DNA of 64,000 nucleotides from Miscanthus floridulus (GCF_019320115.1 NC_089584.1:60899633-60963632), one strand, 5' to 3'; shown: positions 12,033 through 24,019, counted from the first letter of the stretch. The notes: a model not told the origin generated them from the sequence alone. Numbers and translations: made by a program.

Positions 12033-15000
12033 ATGGCTGCCCCGAGAGACAATATGGATGAAGAAATAATGAATATTATCAACACCGACACTCAATTTGC
12101 CGATGGTGACCAGCAGGATGTAGATGACGGGAGTCAATACCTAGCTCTTGAAGATAACCAAGAAAATATTATGCAAGAAAATACAGGCGAGGTATATATA
12201 TTTGAATATTATATATATATATATATATTTGAATATCTATCATCTATTATACGTAGCCCTCTGGATCGACGACAACAACGGTGAAAAGCAAAAAAATTCG
12301 AGGCCCAAAAAAGCTATTGGAGGGGCGCTACATAATATCGGAATTCAATATCGAGACAGGCGAACCACTTGGTCCACACGCAAGGAAATTCGTGCAACAC
12401 TGTGGGTGCCTTGTAAGGGACATACTTCCAATCAGTGCCCGCAAATGGAAGCAAAAGATCAACGAGCCTCATGTTAGTTTTGTCTCTGATCTTGATAAGA
12501 ATTTAATTTGGGATGATATTCTTCAATATTTCACGTTGCAAGCGGATGATTATGGTGCTATCAACGATGATGAATTGAAGGAACTAGTTCGAAATTGGGC
12601 TATGAAGAAGATGGCCACACAATTTTAGACTTGGAAGAAATCCCTATACACAAAATACGTTAAGAAGAACATAACGCCCAATTTCAATACTAGTGGCCCG
12701 CTCGCGAAGTTGAGGCCCTACTGGAATGATTTTGTACAGTATAAGACATCGGAAGAGGGTGAGGAACAGGTGAGAAGGAACCAAAAGAATGCCCGACATA
12801 AGGTATACAACCATGGCATGAGATCTGGTGGCTACGCGACTGCCATTCCCAAGTGGGAAAAATGGAAGTGGACATTCTTGCCAAGGGTATCACACTAGAA
12901 TCACTCAATTGGCCCAAATGCGCGAAGAATTAGTTTTTCGCTCATGGGGGAAGACTGGACCTAGAGACCGGGAAGCTGGTTCATGGCTCAAAACTCAAAA
13001 GAGCACACAAAGATTATCTTATGCTCTATAAGCTAAAACTATTGATGCGTTCAGGCCCAATAGAGAGAAGGATGAACTGACGTATACCCTCGAGACCGCT
13101 GAACACAGTGGCTGAACGAGAGGTTTAGGACGGAATATTTCTTAGGAGCATGGTTTCCCTAACGACAGAGATACCTACAGAAGCTGGCAGAGAAGGAAGG
13201 ATGAGGATACAGCGTGGATCAGTAGGTTGGAGGAATTGGTTCGTGAGTCACGGGAGGTGTTGCTTCAAGCACAGGAGCGCGAAAAAGACATGCAAGCTAG
13301 AATGCAGGACGAAATCATAAAGCAAGTGCAAATAGCAATGAGTGCCCAGAGGCAGGCATCAGATCCAGGAATGAACATTAATATTAGCCCCTCTGATCAG
13401 TTGAAAAGCAGCTGCGCTTCCACGGAGTTGCCAAATCAAAATGACTCAATGCTACGTTTTCCCGTGGATGACATCACTGCACCGTTTACATCATGTGAGC
13501 TATATATTCCAAAAGAGAATGCCACAATCATGGTGGCTCTCGGTGTTTTTTCTCCTCCAGATCCAACCAAGACACCAAGAATCCATGGGGCAATAATACC
13601 ACCTGGATATGTTAGCGTCTCAGTTGATAGAGTTAACAAAGGTTTTAGTGACCTGCCTCTTGATATTCTAGGAGGTGATGGGGAGAAGACTCTAGGAGAA
13701 GCAGAGAAAACATTCATACTATGGCATAAGCGCTACATCATTATTCCCGGGATCTCTAGTCCACCGCCGCTTCCTCAACTGCCAGACAATAGGTGCGGAC
13801 AAAAGTGAACGAAACATTTTTTTTCACAAACTTTCTATTGACATACAAAATTAATAATAACAATTTCTTATACCTAATTATTTTTTTTGTAATCACACAG
13901 CAGGGCCTCCGCCAACCTAAGTCCAATTATTCAATCTTTAGATCATCATAGTGCTCCGGGCAATCAGGTGGCAACGCCGCCACTGCCGCCACCTCCAAGG
14001 AGGTCTCCAACGCCTCTAAGGAGGTCTCCAACGCCTCCAAGAAGGTCTCCAATGCCTCCAACGGTTGCCCCGCCTCCCTTGATGACTAAGAGGAAGCCAG
14101 CTCCTAAGAGGTCTGCCCCGCAAACAAAGTCGTTGTCCCACCAGCCGGCAAAGAAGAAAGCCTCATCTAATCCAGTTATTCCCCAAAAATTGTCTTTCGA
14201 GAAAAGTGAAAAGGAATTAAAAGCTGCAGTAAAAAAAGATGTGGACAGTTTCTTCGAAAAAGTAAAAAAGCAATGAGAAGAGAGGGAGAACCCAGAGAAA
14301 TCATACTTCTACCTACCTCTAGATCTTCTAAGAAAGAAGGTGGACCAGAAAAAGCGGGAATCTCAAAAGACCTAGCCAAAATCAGACTACGACCGCTCTC
14401 TCACCAAGTCATTTGAGGCAGCATAGAAAAAGACTAGACTAGGGAAAGGTGTTGCACAACTCGAACAACAATCGCAACAATCAGTCCCCCCTCTTGTCGT
14501 TCGTAATCAATATGGTTCGAACTTAGACTTAGACATCAATTTTGAGGAGCTGGCTCGGTTTTACGAGGAAACTGGTTTGGACCTTGCCCAAGTGATCGCT
14601 GAAGGACCATCTACTCCGAAAGTGGATCCTTGGAAGAAATTTAAACATGGAAAGAGTCTATATAACTCTGAGGCCTTAGATGAACTGGGTACGTAAATAT
14701 ACCTGCTAAACAAGTGGTACATGGCGGCGTGTGAACGGGGAGAGGCCTTTGTTACTGTCAGAGTTAGAAACCAACATTACTTCCGTGGCGATGACGTTAT
14801 ATATGTCGAGTTTAAAGAATTACACCAACTATGCCACCTGGACTCTCTTGACAAAAGTCTCATTAGCTGCTATTGTCTGTAAGTGTGATTATTTTCTACT
14901 ATTAAAGTGTGTATATATAAAGCTACATGTATATATATACATTATATATCCTCACACTATAATTTTATATATGCAGATATGAGATGACAGAGCTCATAAA

Positions 15001-15585
15001 GAGAAAGGATAATGATGTTGGTTTCGTTGATCCAAATATCGTATTCAAACACCCTAATCCCCCGCCTCAATGGAAAGCTGAACTCGAGAAAAATCTCATG
15101 AGGTTCTTAGTGAACCAACAAAACAAGGACATACTCTTCCCCTACAACTTCAAGTGAGTGTTAAATAATTAATGTCGATCATATGGACATTTGTTCAATT
15201 ATTTGCTTACTAGCTAAGCTATCTCCCATATATATACATATATGTTGACTCTAGTTAATGTCGATCATATTTGTGTATAAAAACATATGCAGCAATCACT
15301 GGATATTGATGGTCATTGATATGGCCAATAGTCGGTTGAGAATCTTAGACTCGTTAAGAAAAGAGCAAACAGAGTACCAAGACATGATAGATATTATCCA
15401 AGGATAATATGGTCTCTCTAGCAACTATATATACCCCGATCTCTTAACTGCAACAATTATTAAAGACCAAATTAATGTTTTATTTTATTGGGCGTAGTGT
15501 TTGAAAAAGTTTCATTAAGAATCACCACATGAAATATTGCAAAGCGTCACTGGATGTAATCGCACACAAAGTAAGTACTATCTAC

Positions 15586-15651
<66 letters not shown>

Positions 15652-16071
15652 CAATTAACACCATGCATGTTTTCAATTCACCGGATCTTTTTTCTCGTAA
15701 AAGTGGGTTCTGAGGCAAGAACAGGGAAACAACTACTGCGGATACTATGTTTGCGAGTTTATCGGGGCGTACACAAAAAGAACTCCTGAAGAGATCCTCA
15801 AAGTAGTTATATAAATATATTCATATATTCACAATTTCTTTTGTTGCTCATATATATAAGTAATCAAGTGACCAACACACACACATATATATATATATTA
15901 ATACTTTTCCTTTAACTTTTATTGAAGACTCTATGGTTGAAGGAAAAAGTCGTACGACGTGACCAACTAAAAGCAATTCAATAGACCATAGCAGGATTTC
16001 TTAATGACCAGGTCCTCAACCCTGCCGGCGAGTTCTACAATGACGTCAATGAAATATGGAAGCCAAACTAG
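12033..16071 (+). pseudogene. Second CACTA gene: plant-transposase (TNPA-like) domain plus Ulp1-like C48 protease
   Basis: A multi-exon gene on the same strand as the transposase. Exon 1 starts at ATG 12033 (acidic N-terminus) and ends near 12190 at a GT donor. Exon 2, from about 12260, carries GRYIISEFN, HCGCLVRDILP and RNWAMKKMATQF, then RPYWNDFVQYK, typical of the plant transposase (Ptta/En/Spm) domain. A coiled coil rich in E, Q and R (13227-13340) is followed by a proline-rich repeat RRSPTP (13970-14060) and a basic K-rich segment. The C-terminal exons (14978 onward) form a C48 cysteine protease with catalytic motifs NHWILMVID (His), LRILDS (Asp) and NNYCGYYVCEF (Cys). Stops at 12626 and 14274, among others, show decay. 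The C48 domain resembles SUMO proteases; its role in transposition is unknown. Confidence 0.8.
15589..15649. repeat. (TA)n microsatellite
   Basis: About 30 TA dinucleotides sit just inside an intron of the protease-encoding gene, right after a gtaagt splice donor. The Tyr/Ile repeat peptide that can be translated here is an artefact. Confidence 0.95.
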
Positions 16072-16371
16072 ATGGAGTGATTTTGTTATCCCAAGGATAT
16101 GATAGAATATACAATACAACCTTTATTTGTAATATATATATATACACACATACATACATATTATATGTACATAAAATAACATACAATATATGTATATGCA
16201 TGTAATATATACGTTAGTTTCATATTTTAGTTTGTACAAAATGTTCGAACATTATAAACGTGTAGAATACATATATTATTAGCAGCGTAGAATGCGTATT
16301 CGAAAACCTATTCGAAAACCAAAACGAATCATCAATTGAAAATAGAAACAAAAAAAAAGAAAAAGAAAGAA

Positions 16372-16605
16372 ACCTTTAGTCCCGGTTGGTAATAACAACC
16401 GGGACTAAAGGGCCGCCCCACGTGGCCAGACCGGGAGGCCCTTTAGTCTCGGTTGGTCTTATCAACCGGGACTAAAGGTGCACCTTTAATCCTGGACGCG
16501 AAACCGGGACTAAAGGTGGGGACCTTTAGTCCCGATTTGGTACTCCCGGTTTCAAAACCGGGACTGAAGGCGGTTGAGAACCGGGAGTACAGCCTGTTTC
16601 TCCAC
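16372..16605. repeat. 3' subterminal repeats of CACTA no. 1
   Basis: Inverted copies of cctttagtcccggttggt and accgggactaaagg occur every 30-60 bp up to the right terminus, ending with an imperfect pair around gggaccttta and cggttgagaaccggg. These are the counterpart of the repeats at 4565-4880. Confidence 0.9.
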
Positions 16606-16613
16606 TAGTGACT

Positions 16614-17189
16614 ACACCAGAACCATTTCCTTCAGGGATCTAAAATGAATGAAAAGTTTCACTCAATCAAGTGCTTCTCACACCTTTATATTATTAAAAA
16701 TCTGTCATTAAACGCTATCTGCAAAAGATACTGATGAGAACAGAATACTCTTGAGTCTGAACTTAGAGCATGTAGTTCTTTACCTCCACAACACCAGTAA
16801 CATTAAGCTGTGGCCGTAGTGTTGCATCAAAAATGTTGACGACTGAGTAAGTATTTGTTTCGAATAGTTCTGCGATCCGTTTCTGCCATTCAGGAGCATG
16901 ACCCAAAGAAGCGTAAAGATATCTTGAGAACAAGCTTATACGATAAATCAAGCAAGTAGGTCCAACTGAACACTGACCTCAGTTGGAAATAATGGCCCAG
17001 ATGGAAAAATCTTGGGAGTCACATCCTCGATTTTGACAGATGTATCACCCAAAGCAAGTGCTGCAGTAAGAAAACGCCAAATTAAAAGAGACCATATACC
17101 ATGGACAATTAAAAAGCAACCTATTGCAAAGAGGAAATTGTCTGGTCACTGTGAAAGATACTGAGAGTATTTCTAAGAACACCTAAATT
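16614..17189 (-). pseudogene. Exon fragments of an unrecognised host gene
   Basis: On the minus strand two exons with good splice sites are visible: 16978-17060 (acceptor ctgcag, donor gtcagt), encoding LALGDTSVKIEDVTPKIFP and a few more residues, and 16784-16882 (acceptor ggcag, donor gtaaag), 33 codons encoding KRIAELFETNTYSVV and on. They join in phase. I do not recognise the protein family. Both ends are cut by transposons (CACTA no. 1 on the left, CACTA no. 2 on the right), and no start or stop is present. It may be the edge of a real gene or a captured fragment. Confidence 0.45.
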
Positions 17190-17378
17190 ACCGATGTCAC
17201 TTGGTCCGAACCTGGAAAGTACCTTGAAGAATGTAAGCTAAGACAAAAGGCTGACAAAGCAATAAGCTTCCTCTTTGACACAAGCAATAAGGCTTTGCTT
17301 GACATTGCACCAAGATCACATGTTGTCCTCATTGACCTGGAAGATTCGGAAACAAAAATAAAGAGAAGAATCCAGTGA
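17190..17378 (+). pseudogene. Protein-like open frame, strand uncertain
   Basis: The plus strand reads through about 60 codons with a charged, soluble-protein character (EECKLRQKADKAISFLFD, HVVLIDLEDSETK). The minus strand is also open here, with a possible exon between an ag acceptor and a gtactt donor. The codon content looks better on the plus strand, which would be opposite to the neighbouring exons. No family is recognised. Confidence 0.3.
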
Positions 17379-17559
17379 CCAGCTAACAAGTAAAATCAAA
17401 TGATAAAACTAAAGTCTATGCAAACCGTTAGCAACTGCAGAGAGTGAGAAGAAGTAGAAATGGTATGTCGGGTATTATATATATTATATAATATAACAGA
17501 ACATGAACACGCTCTTATCTTGTAGCAACCACTACGCCAGATTTTTACTGTAGAAACGA

Positions 17560-17830
17560 GGACATTTTTACTATAGGGGTGGCTGGGGTTTGGGGCGCCC
17601 CTACAGTGGGCGTTCTCGGACCCCAGCAGCCCAGCCGCCCCTACAGTTGGCACTGTAGAGGCGGCTAGTAACCTGAGCCGCTCCTACAGTTGAGGCTGAT
17701 CTGTAGGGGCGGCTCAATCACCAGCCGCCCCTGCCGTGCCCACTGTAGGGGCGGCTCAATCATCAGCCGCCCCTGCAGTGCCAGACTGTAGGGGCGGCTG
17801 AATCACCAGCCGCCCCTACTGATGGCACAC
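17560..17830. repeat. Left subterminal repeats of CACTA no. 2
   Basis: Inverted pairs of agccgcccctacag and ctgtaggggcggct repeat about every 25-45 bp, giving a GC-rich hairpin-forming block that matches the block at the right end (24137-24440). Confidence 0.92.
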
Positions 17831-17844
17831 AAATAAATAGCAGC

Positions 17845-20800
17845 CCTTACATGATTATAGTAAACAGTGTGATTTCTTTTTTTAATCTGTGGGTCAACTT
17901 TGTAACTAGTTTTTCTTCCTCATACTAACTCCAAATCTGATGATTTTTTTCCTAAAATTTTCTAAAATCATTCTCTATCAATTTATTTTGTTGGTTTTTG
18001 TCAATATATACATATGAAAAGTTTGAGCAATTTAAATTTTGAATTTAAAAAAATACAACTTCAGACAAGATTTTGGTACCCCAAATGATTTCAGCTGAAA
18101 AAGTGATAAATACCAAAGTTGAATAACTCATCAAGATCTACAACTTTTGTATTGATCATTTCTTTATATGACAAAGTGGTAATGACATTGTTCACAAATG
18201 TGACACATCTCTCATAAGTTTTATAAACTATATGAGACATGTGTAAGATTAGTAAACAATGTGTGCTGAGAATTTGTTAAATGAAGAAATGACCAAAATA
18301 AAAGTTGTAGATATTAATTAGTTGAACAACTTTGGTATTCATCACTTTTTATGTTGAAATCAATTTGGGTCTCAAATTTTGGTTTAAACTTGTCATTTTT
18401 CAAAATTTCAAATTTGAAAGGTTCAATTTTTGTCAAATGATAAGATGACTAAAATAAAAGTTGTATATATTAATGATTTGAACAACTTTGGTATTCATCA
18501 CTTTTTGTGTTGAAATCATTTTAGGTCTCAAATTTTGGTTCGAACTTGTCATTTTTTAAAATTTCAAATTTGAAATGTTCAAATTTTGTCAAATGACAAG
18601 ATGACCAAAATAAAAGTTGTACATCTTGATGAGTTGAACAACTTTTGTATTCATCACTTTTACATCTGAAATCATTTAGGGTTTTAAAATTTGGTTTGAA
18701 TTTGTCAAATTTCAAATTTCAAATTTTAAAATGTGTAAAACATTGTCACATCCAAGTTTGATCAAACTTAAATGCTGAAGCATGATTTTAGAAATTTTTA
18801 GGAAAAAAAACCATCACATTTGGAGTTAGTATGAGGGAGAACAACTAGTTACAAAGTTTACCCACAGATTAAAAAGAGAAATCACACTGTTCTAGACGAT
18901 CCTTATATGATCATAGTGAACAGTGTGATTTCTTTTTTTAATCTGTGGGTTAACTTTGTAACTAGTTTTTCTTCCTCATACTAACTCCAAATCTGATGAT
19001 TTTTTTCCTAAAATTTTCTAAAATCATTCTCTATCAATTTATTTTGTTAGTTTTTATCAATATATACATATGAAAAGTTTGAGCAATTTAAATTTTGAAT
19101 TTAAAAAAAAAATGCAACTTCAGACAAGATTTTGGTACCCCAAATAATTTTAGCTGAAAAAGTGATAAATACCAAAGTTGAATAACTCATCAAGATCTAC
19201 AACTTTTGTATTGGTCATTTATTTATATGACAAAGTGGTAATGACATTGTTCACAAATGTGACACATCTCTCATAACGTTTTATAAACTATATAAGACAT
19301 GTGTAAGATTAGTAAACAATGTGTGCTGAGAATTTGTCAAATGAAGAAATGACCAAAATAAAAGTTGTAGATATTCATGAGTTGAACAACTTTGGTATTC
19401 ATCACTTTTTATGTTGAAATAAATTTGGGTCTCAAATTTTGGTTCGAACTTGTCATTTTTCAAAATTTCAAATTTGAAAAGTTCAAATTTTATCAAATGA
19501 CAAGATGACTAAAATAAAAGTTGTAGATATTAATGAGTTGAACAAATTTGGTATTCATCACTTTTTATGTTGAAATGATTTTGGGTCTCAAATTTTGGTT
19601 CGAACTTGTCATTTTTTAAAATTTCAAATTTGAAAGGTTCAAATTTAGTCAAATAACAAGATAACCAAAATAAAAGTTCTATATCTTGATGAGTTGAACA
19701 ATTTTTGTATTCATCACTTTTACATATAAAATCATTTAGGGTTTAAAATTTTGGTTTGAACTTATCAAATTTCAAATTTCAAATTTTAAAATGCGTAAAA
19801 CATTGTCACAATTAAGTTTGACCAAACTTAAATGCTGAAGAATGATTTTAGAAATTTTTAGGAAAAAAACCATCACATTTGGAGTTAGTATGAGGGAGAA
19901 CAACTAGTTATAAAGTTTACCCACAGATTAAAAAGAAAAATCACACTGTTCTAGATGATCCTTACATGATCATAGTGAACAGTGTGATTTCTCTTTTTAA
20001 TCTATGGGTCAACTTTGTAACTAGTTTTTCTTCCTCATACTAACTCTAAATCTGATGATTTTTTTCCTAAAATTTTCTAAAATCATTCTCTATCAATTTA
20101 TTTTGTTGGTTTTTGTCAATATATACATATGAAAAGTTTGAGCAATTTAAATTTTGAATTTAAAAAAATACAACTTCAGACAAGATTTTGGTACCCCAAA
20201 TGATTTCAGCTGAAAAAGTGATAAATACCAAAGTTGAATAACTCATCAAGATCTACAACTTTTATATTGATTATTTTTTCATATGACAAAGTGATAATGA
20301 CATTGTTCACAAATGTGACACATCTCTCGTAAGGTTTTATAAACGATATGAGACATGCGTAAGATTAGTGAACAATATGTGCTAAGAATTTGTCAAATAA
20401 AGAAATGACCAAAATAAAAGTTGTAGATATTCATGAGTTGAACAACTTTGGTATTCATCACTTTTTATGTTGAAATCAATTTGGGTCTCAAATTTTGGTT
20501 CGAACTTGTCGTTTTTCAAAATTTCAAATTTGAAATATTCAAATTTTGTCAAATGACAAGATGACTAAAATAAAAGTTGTAGATATTAATGAGTTGAACA
20601 ACTTTGGTATTCATCACTTTTTATGTTGAAATCATTTTGGGTCTTAAATTTTGGTTCGAACTTGTCATTTTTTAAAATTTCAAATTTGAAAGGTTCAAAT
20701 TTAGTCAAATGACAAGATAACCAAAATAAAGTTGTAGATCTTGATGAGTTGAACAACTTTGTTGTTTATCAAATTTTCATTTGAGATCATTTGGTGTCTC

Positions 20801-21180
20801 AAAATTATTTTAATAGTTTTGATTTTAAAATTTTTTCCCCATTTTTAAAGGTTCAATTTTGCAATTTTAAACTGTTGTAGTTGTTTTAGTTATTGTATAT
20901 GTAAATATATCTATAAAAAAATAAAAGTTGTAGATCTCAATGAGTTGTACAACTTTGTTGTTGATGACTTTTTTAGCTGGAATCATTTGCTATTTCCAAA
21001 TATTGTTTGAAGTAGTCATTTTTTGAAATTCAAAATTTGAATTGTTCAAACAAAGTCCGATGGAGTAATGGCCAAAATAAAAGTTGTAGATCTTGATGAG
21101 CTTTATAAATTTGTGGTTTATGACTTTTTCATTTGAAGTCATTTGCTATCCAAAAAATCTGTCAAAGTTATCATATTTTG
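17845..21180. repeat. Tandem array of 1.06-kb units with inverted ends and internal subrepeats
   Basis: Unit starts, recognised by ccttacatgatcatagtgaacagtgtg, are at 17845, 18901 and 19960, giving periods of 1,056 and 1,059 bp. Each of the first two units is bounded by an inverted repeat of about 110 bp (aacagtgtgatttc... on the left, its reverse complement ending near 18895 and 19952 on the right). Inside each unit a module of about 155 bp repeats, built around aaaataaaagttgtagat and gttgaacaactttgg. The third unit loses its right arm and decays into diverged modules up to about 21180. No coding capacity is seen. Each unit may have been a separate inverted-repeat element that was then amplified in tandem. 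Confidence 0.9.
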
Positions 21181-21199
21181 AAATAATATTTATAAAAAA

Positions 21200-22687
21200 T
21201 ATATTGACCGGGCCTTATTTAGCTTAGCCCTCCATCTCCCCCTACCTGGGCCTGTTTGGCCCACTCGTCCGTGTAGCTCTCTTGACTGTCTGATTAGATC
21301 GGACGGCTCACATCACACCCTTAGCCGGTCAAAACCTGGGTCGTCCCGGCTTCCTGAACCCTAGCTTCTTTCTTCATCCCTCCTCCGACTCCTCCACTTC
21401 TCCCGTTCCACACGTAGCGACGGCGGCAGCGGCACCTGGTGAGCCCCCTCGCGCGTCGGGAGGGCCGGCCAGCAGGTGAGAGAGAGGGAGCCCGCGGCAC
21501 GGCGAAGACCTGGCAGCAACAGCTGAGCGCGAACGCGAGCGCTCGTGCCTACGGCCCCACGCACGTCCGTGCCCAGGCGTCTGCACGCCGGTGAGAAAGA
21601 GAGGGAGCCCGCTGTGCGACGGGGGCCCAGAGCAGCTGCCGAGCGAGGGACACGAGGAATTACTCGTCGCGAGCGAGCAAAGCGAGCAGAGCGTAGCGGT
21701 GGGCTGCCGTGAGCAGCCGAGCAGGGAGGCCGGAGGCGCTCGCAGGGAGGCTGCGGTGGGCACCACCTCGTCCACGCTGTGCGGCGGCGGGCGCACGGGG
21801 ATCCATCGTCGAGCACAGATGGAGCCTCCACCTTCTAATCCTCCGACCCCAACCTCAGATCTACCTGCTTCGTCTTCCAGGTCACCCTCATCTCCTCTAT
21901 TTTCCCTTGCTATTCCTACTACGTCTGCAAGATGGATTTGCCCAACCAAGATGTCTGTAGTTCTGCTACTACTTGCCATAAAAAACAGTTTGCGTGGTCC
22001 AATAAAAAAACAGTCTGTAGTTCATCTCCTCTATCTTCTGAATATGTTTTTCAGCAATATGGCATAGGCAGTAGCATTCAATGATTTGTGTTCACACGTT
22101 GATGGATGACAGTAGCATCCGTTGATTGCATAGATTCAGTTTGTGGAGAGCAATTTGCCATGTACTGATAACCTTAGATGAGTGGTCCAATAAAAAAGTG
22201 ACAGTAGTATAATTATAAATACATGGAATGCCATTGCTTGGACTTTTATTTGCTACAATTAACTGCGTCGGGTTTACTTTAACTGGATTAAACTTTAGGG
22301 AAACTTAAAAGGGCAAAGATATGAACATTTTGAAATGAACCGACTCACAAATCTGTAATGCAAAAATGCTGACAAAACACAATTTGACTGCATGTAGCTG
22401 TGAATTTATAGGTTTCATTTATTGTGATACCCTAGTTGAAATCAACTCGAGAGAGTGAACTGAACTTTCATATGGCTAGCCTTCGTCTCAAACTGTAGAG
22501 ATGGCTTGGCCTATGTCTCACTCTTTGTTTCTCAAATTTCCTGTAGAACTTTATTTTCTAGTACTGATTAAATAGTGAGTATTCTTAACTTGGATGGTTG
22601 AGTCAGATAGTTTTTGTTTTGGCTATTCTCCTCTGTTACTTATTTTTGTTTCTTTCCACCAAATTTCAAAACATTGTTTTTTTTCAG
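21200..22687 (+). other. Leader-like GC-rich segment and intron upstream of the LST8 fragment
   Basis: After an AT-rich array the composition switches sharply at about 21200. The sequence gaaccctagcttctttcttc, followed by ctcctccgactcctccacttc, is typical of a plant 5' untranslated region. A frame opens on the plus strand from ATG 21591 (158 codons, basic then serine/proline-rich), with a likely splice site near 21880 (cttccag). Antisense frames in the GC-rich part are equally long and probably meaningless. From about 21960 to 22687 the DNA is AT-rich and intron-like, ending in a pyrimidine tract and the acceptor of the first LST8 exon. No N-terminal LST8 exon was found, so the leader comes from another source or from an untranslated part. 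Confidence 0.45.
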
Positions 22688-23686
22688 AAAGAGCTAATAT
22701 CTGGTGATCAGAATGGAAACATACGTGTGTGGGATTTGGCCGCTAACTCATGCAGCTGTGAGTTGGTGAGTCACATACTCATATTCCAGTATTATGGTAC
22801 TTCTGTGGAAAGGGTAATGCAAGAAAACAATTGATCTGTTGGTTCCAATTATTTAGGTACCGGAGGTTGATACTGCTGTAAGATCTCTGACAGTCATGTG
22901 GGATGGGAGTATGGTGGTTGCTGCAAATAACCATGGGACATGTTACGTTTGGCGCCTACTTAAGGGTACTCAGGTCAGTCTATTCTGCAAATAACCGTAT
23001 AAATATAGAGTTTGTGATTTCTGAATTTTTCAAATTATGTTATGTAGACAATTACCTGCTTTGAACCTCTGCACAAACTGCAAGCCCATGATGGCTACAT
23101 TCTGAAGTGCCTGCTTTCACCAGAATTTTGCGATCCTAACAGGTAATGTAATAATGGTCTAAAAGGCTATTTTCATGGTTCTTCCAGTGTATTATTGTGT
23201 CCTCTTGGGTTCCATGTGACATTCTTGGGTTTGTTTGCAGGTATCTTGCCCATAGCATCATCTGACCACACTGTAAAGATTTGGAATGTTGATGGCTTCA
23301 AGTTGGAAAGAACTTTAGTCGGTAATGTTTGGAGTCTTCTTTTAACAATTCTCCATCTCATACTCATCTTATGTTTCCGAATGAGATCCTGAAACATCAC
23401 TGGCAATCAACTTCTTAGGCCATCAGCGCTGGGTTTGGGACTGTGTATTCTCGGTCGATGGTGCTTATCTGATAACAGGTATGAACTACACCGTGTTGCC
23501 CTCTGCCTTCCCCGATGATTTATCAGTTGCACAGTTAATCGGTCTGTTCTCTCTTGCAGCTTCTTCAGACACCACAGCGAGGCTATGGACGATGTCAACC
23601 GGAGAGGCCATCAGGGTGTACCAGGGTCATCACAAGGCCACCGTGTGCTGCGCTCTCCATGATGGGGCAGAATCAGCGCCCTCATA
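22688..23686 (+). pseudogene. LST8: 3' part of LST8 (TOR complex WD40 subunit), captured
   Basis: Six exons with GT-AG introns: 22688-22765, 22857-22973, 23048-23142, 23241-23321, 23419-23478 and 23560-23686 (stop TAA). They encode the C-terminal WD40 repeats of LST8, recognised from [59 protein letters not shown] and [17 protein letters not shown]8 binds the TOR kinase domain and stabilises TOR complexes in the cytosol. The N-terminal half, including the start and first WD repeats, is absent from the window. Exon 4 contains a 1-nt insertion near 23250 that breaks the frame (YLA then an out-of-frame TGA), so the copy is non-functional. It lies wholly inside CACTA no. 2 and is therefore a captured copy, not the resident gene. 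Confidence 0.93.
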
Positions 23687-24019
23687 ACCATGTTGTGACT
23701 GCTTTCCTGTACATACTTTGGATTGCAGAACTTTTTTTCACTCTTAACTTATGACCTGGTAGCGTTTAACGCCCAGTTGTTGAAATGTGGGGCTGTAGCT
23801 ATATATGCAGCAAGCGGTAGTGTTTAACGCTCTGTTGTTGAAATGCGGGGCTGTAGCTGTATATATGCGGCAAGCCTCTGGGGCTGCGTACAAATAATTT
23901 GCGTGCTATTGGTGGATGATTCTGCAGAATTTTAGTGGTACTTCTTTTTGCTCTATGAATTGAATGCAGCAATGGTTACGCATTGAATTTTTGTGGATGT
24001 ATATATGTATATTTGTGGC
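23687..24019 (+). other. LST8 3' flank, captured with the gene
   Basis: This follows the stop codon and looks like a 3' untranslated region and downstream flank. A segment, agcgtttaacgcccagttgttgaaatg...gggctgtagct, occurs twice in tandem (from 23761 and 23817), a 56-bp duplication. No other feature is visible. Confidence 0.5.

Larger units (their letters stand above)
4551..16610 (+). mobile_element. Complete CACTA (En/Spm-type) DNA transposon, about 12 kb
   Basis: The left end reads CACTAGTAGAGAAAC and the right end is the reverse complement of CACTAGTGGAGAAAC, a near-perfect terminal inverted repeat of the CACTA superfamily. Both ends are flanked by the same 3-bp target-site duplication, ACT (4548-4550 and 16611-16613), the size expected for CACTA. 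Inside are subterminal repeats at both ends, a TNPD-type transposase reading frame and a second, intron-containing gene with a plant-transposase domain and a Ulp1-like protease. The coding parts carry many stops, so the copy is probably no longer autonomous, though its ends look usable in trans. Boundaries are seen directly; superfamily assignment is established knowledge. Confidence 0.95.

Noticed and set aside
15529..15789. 86-codon open frame with a long Tyr/Ile repeat
   Set aside because: It is translated (TA)n microsatellite inside an intron; only its last part overlaps a real exon, in another frame.
21361..21979. Antisense frames of 156 and 201 codons
   Set aside because: They lie in a GC-rich leader-like segment where few stops are expected on either strand, and they resemble no domain.
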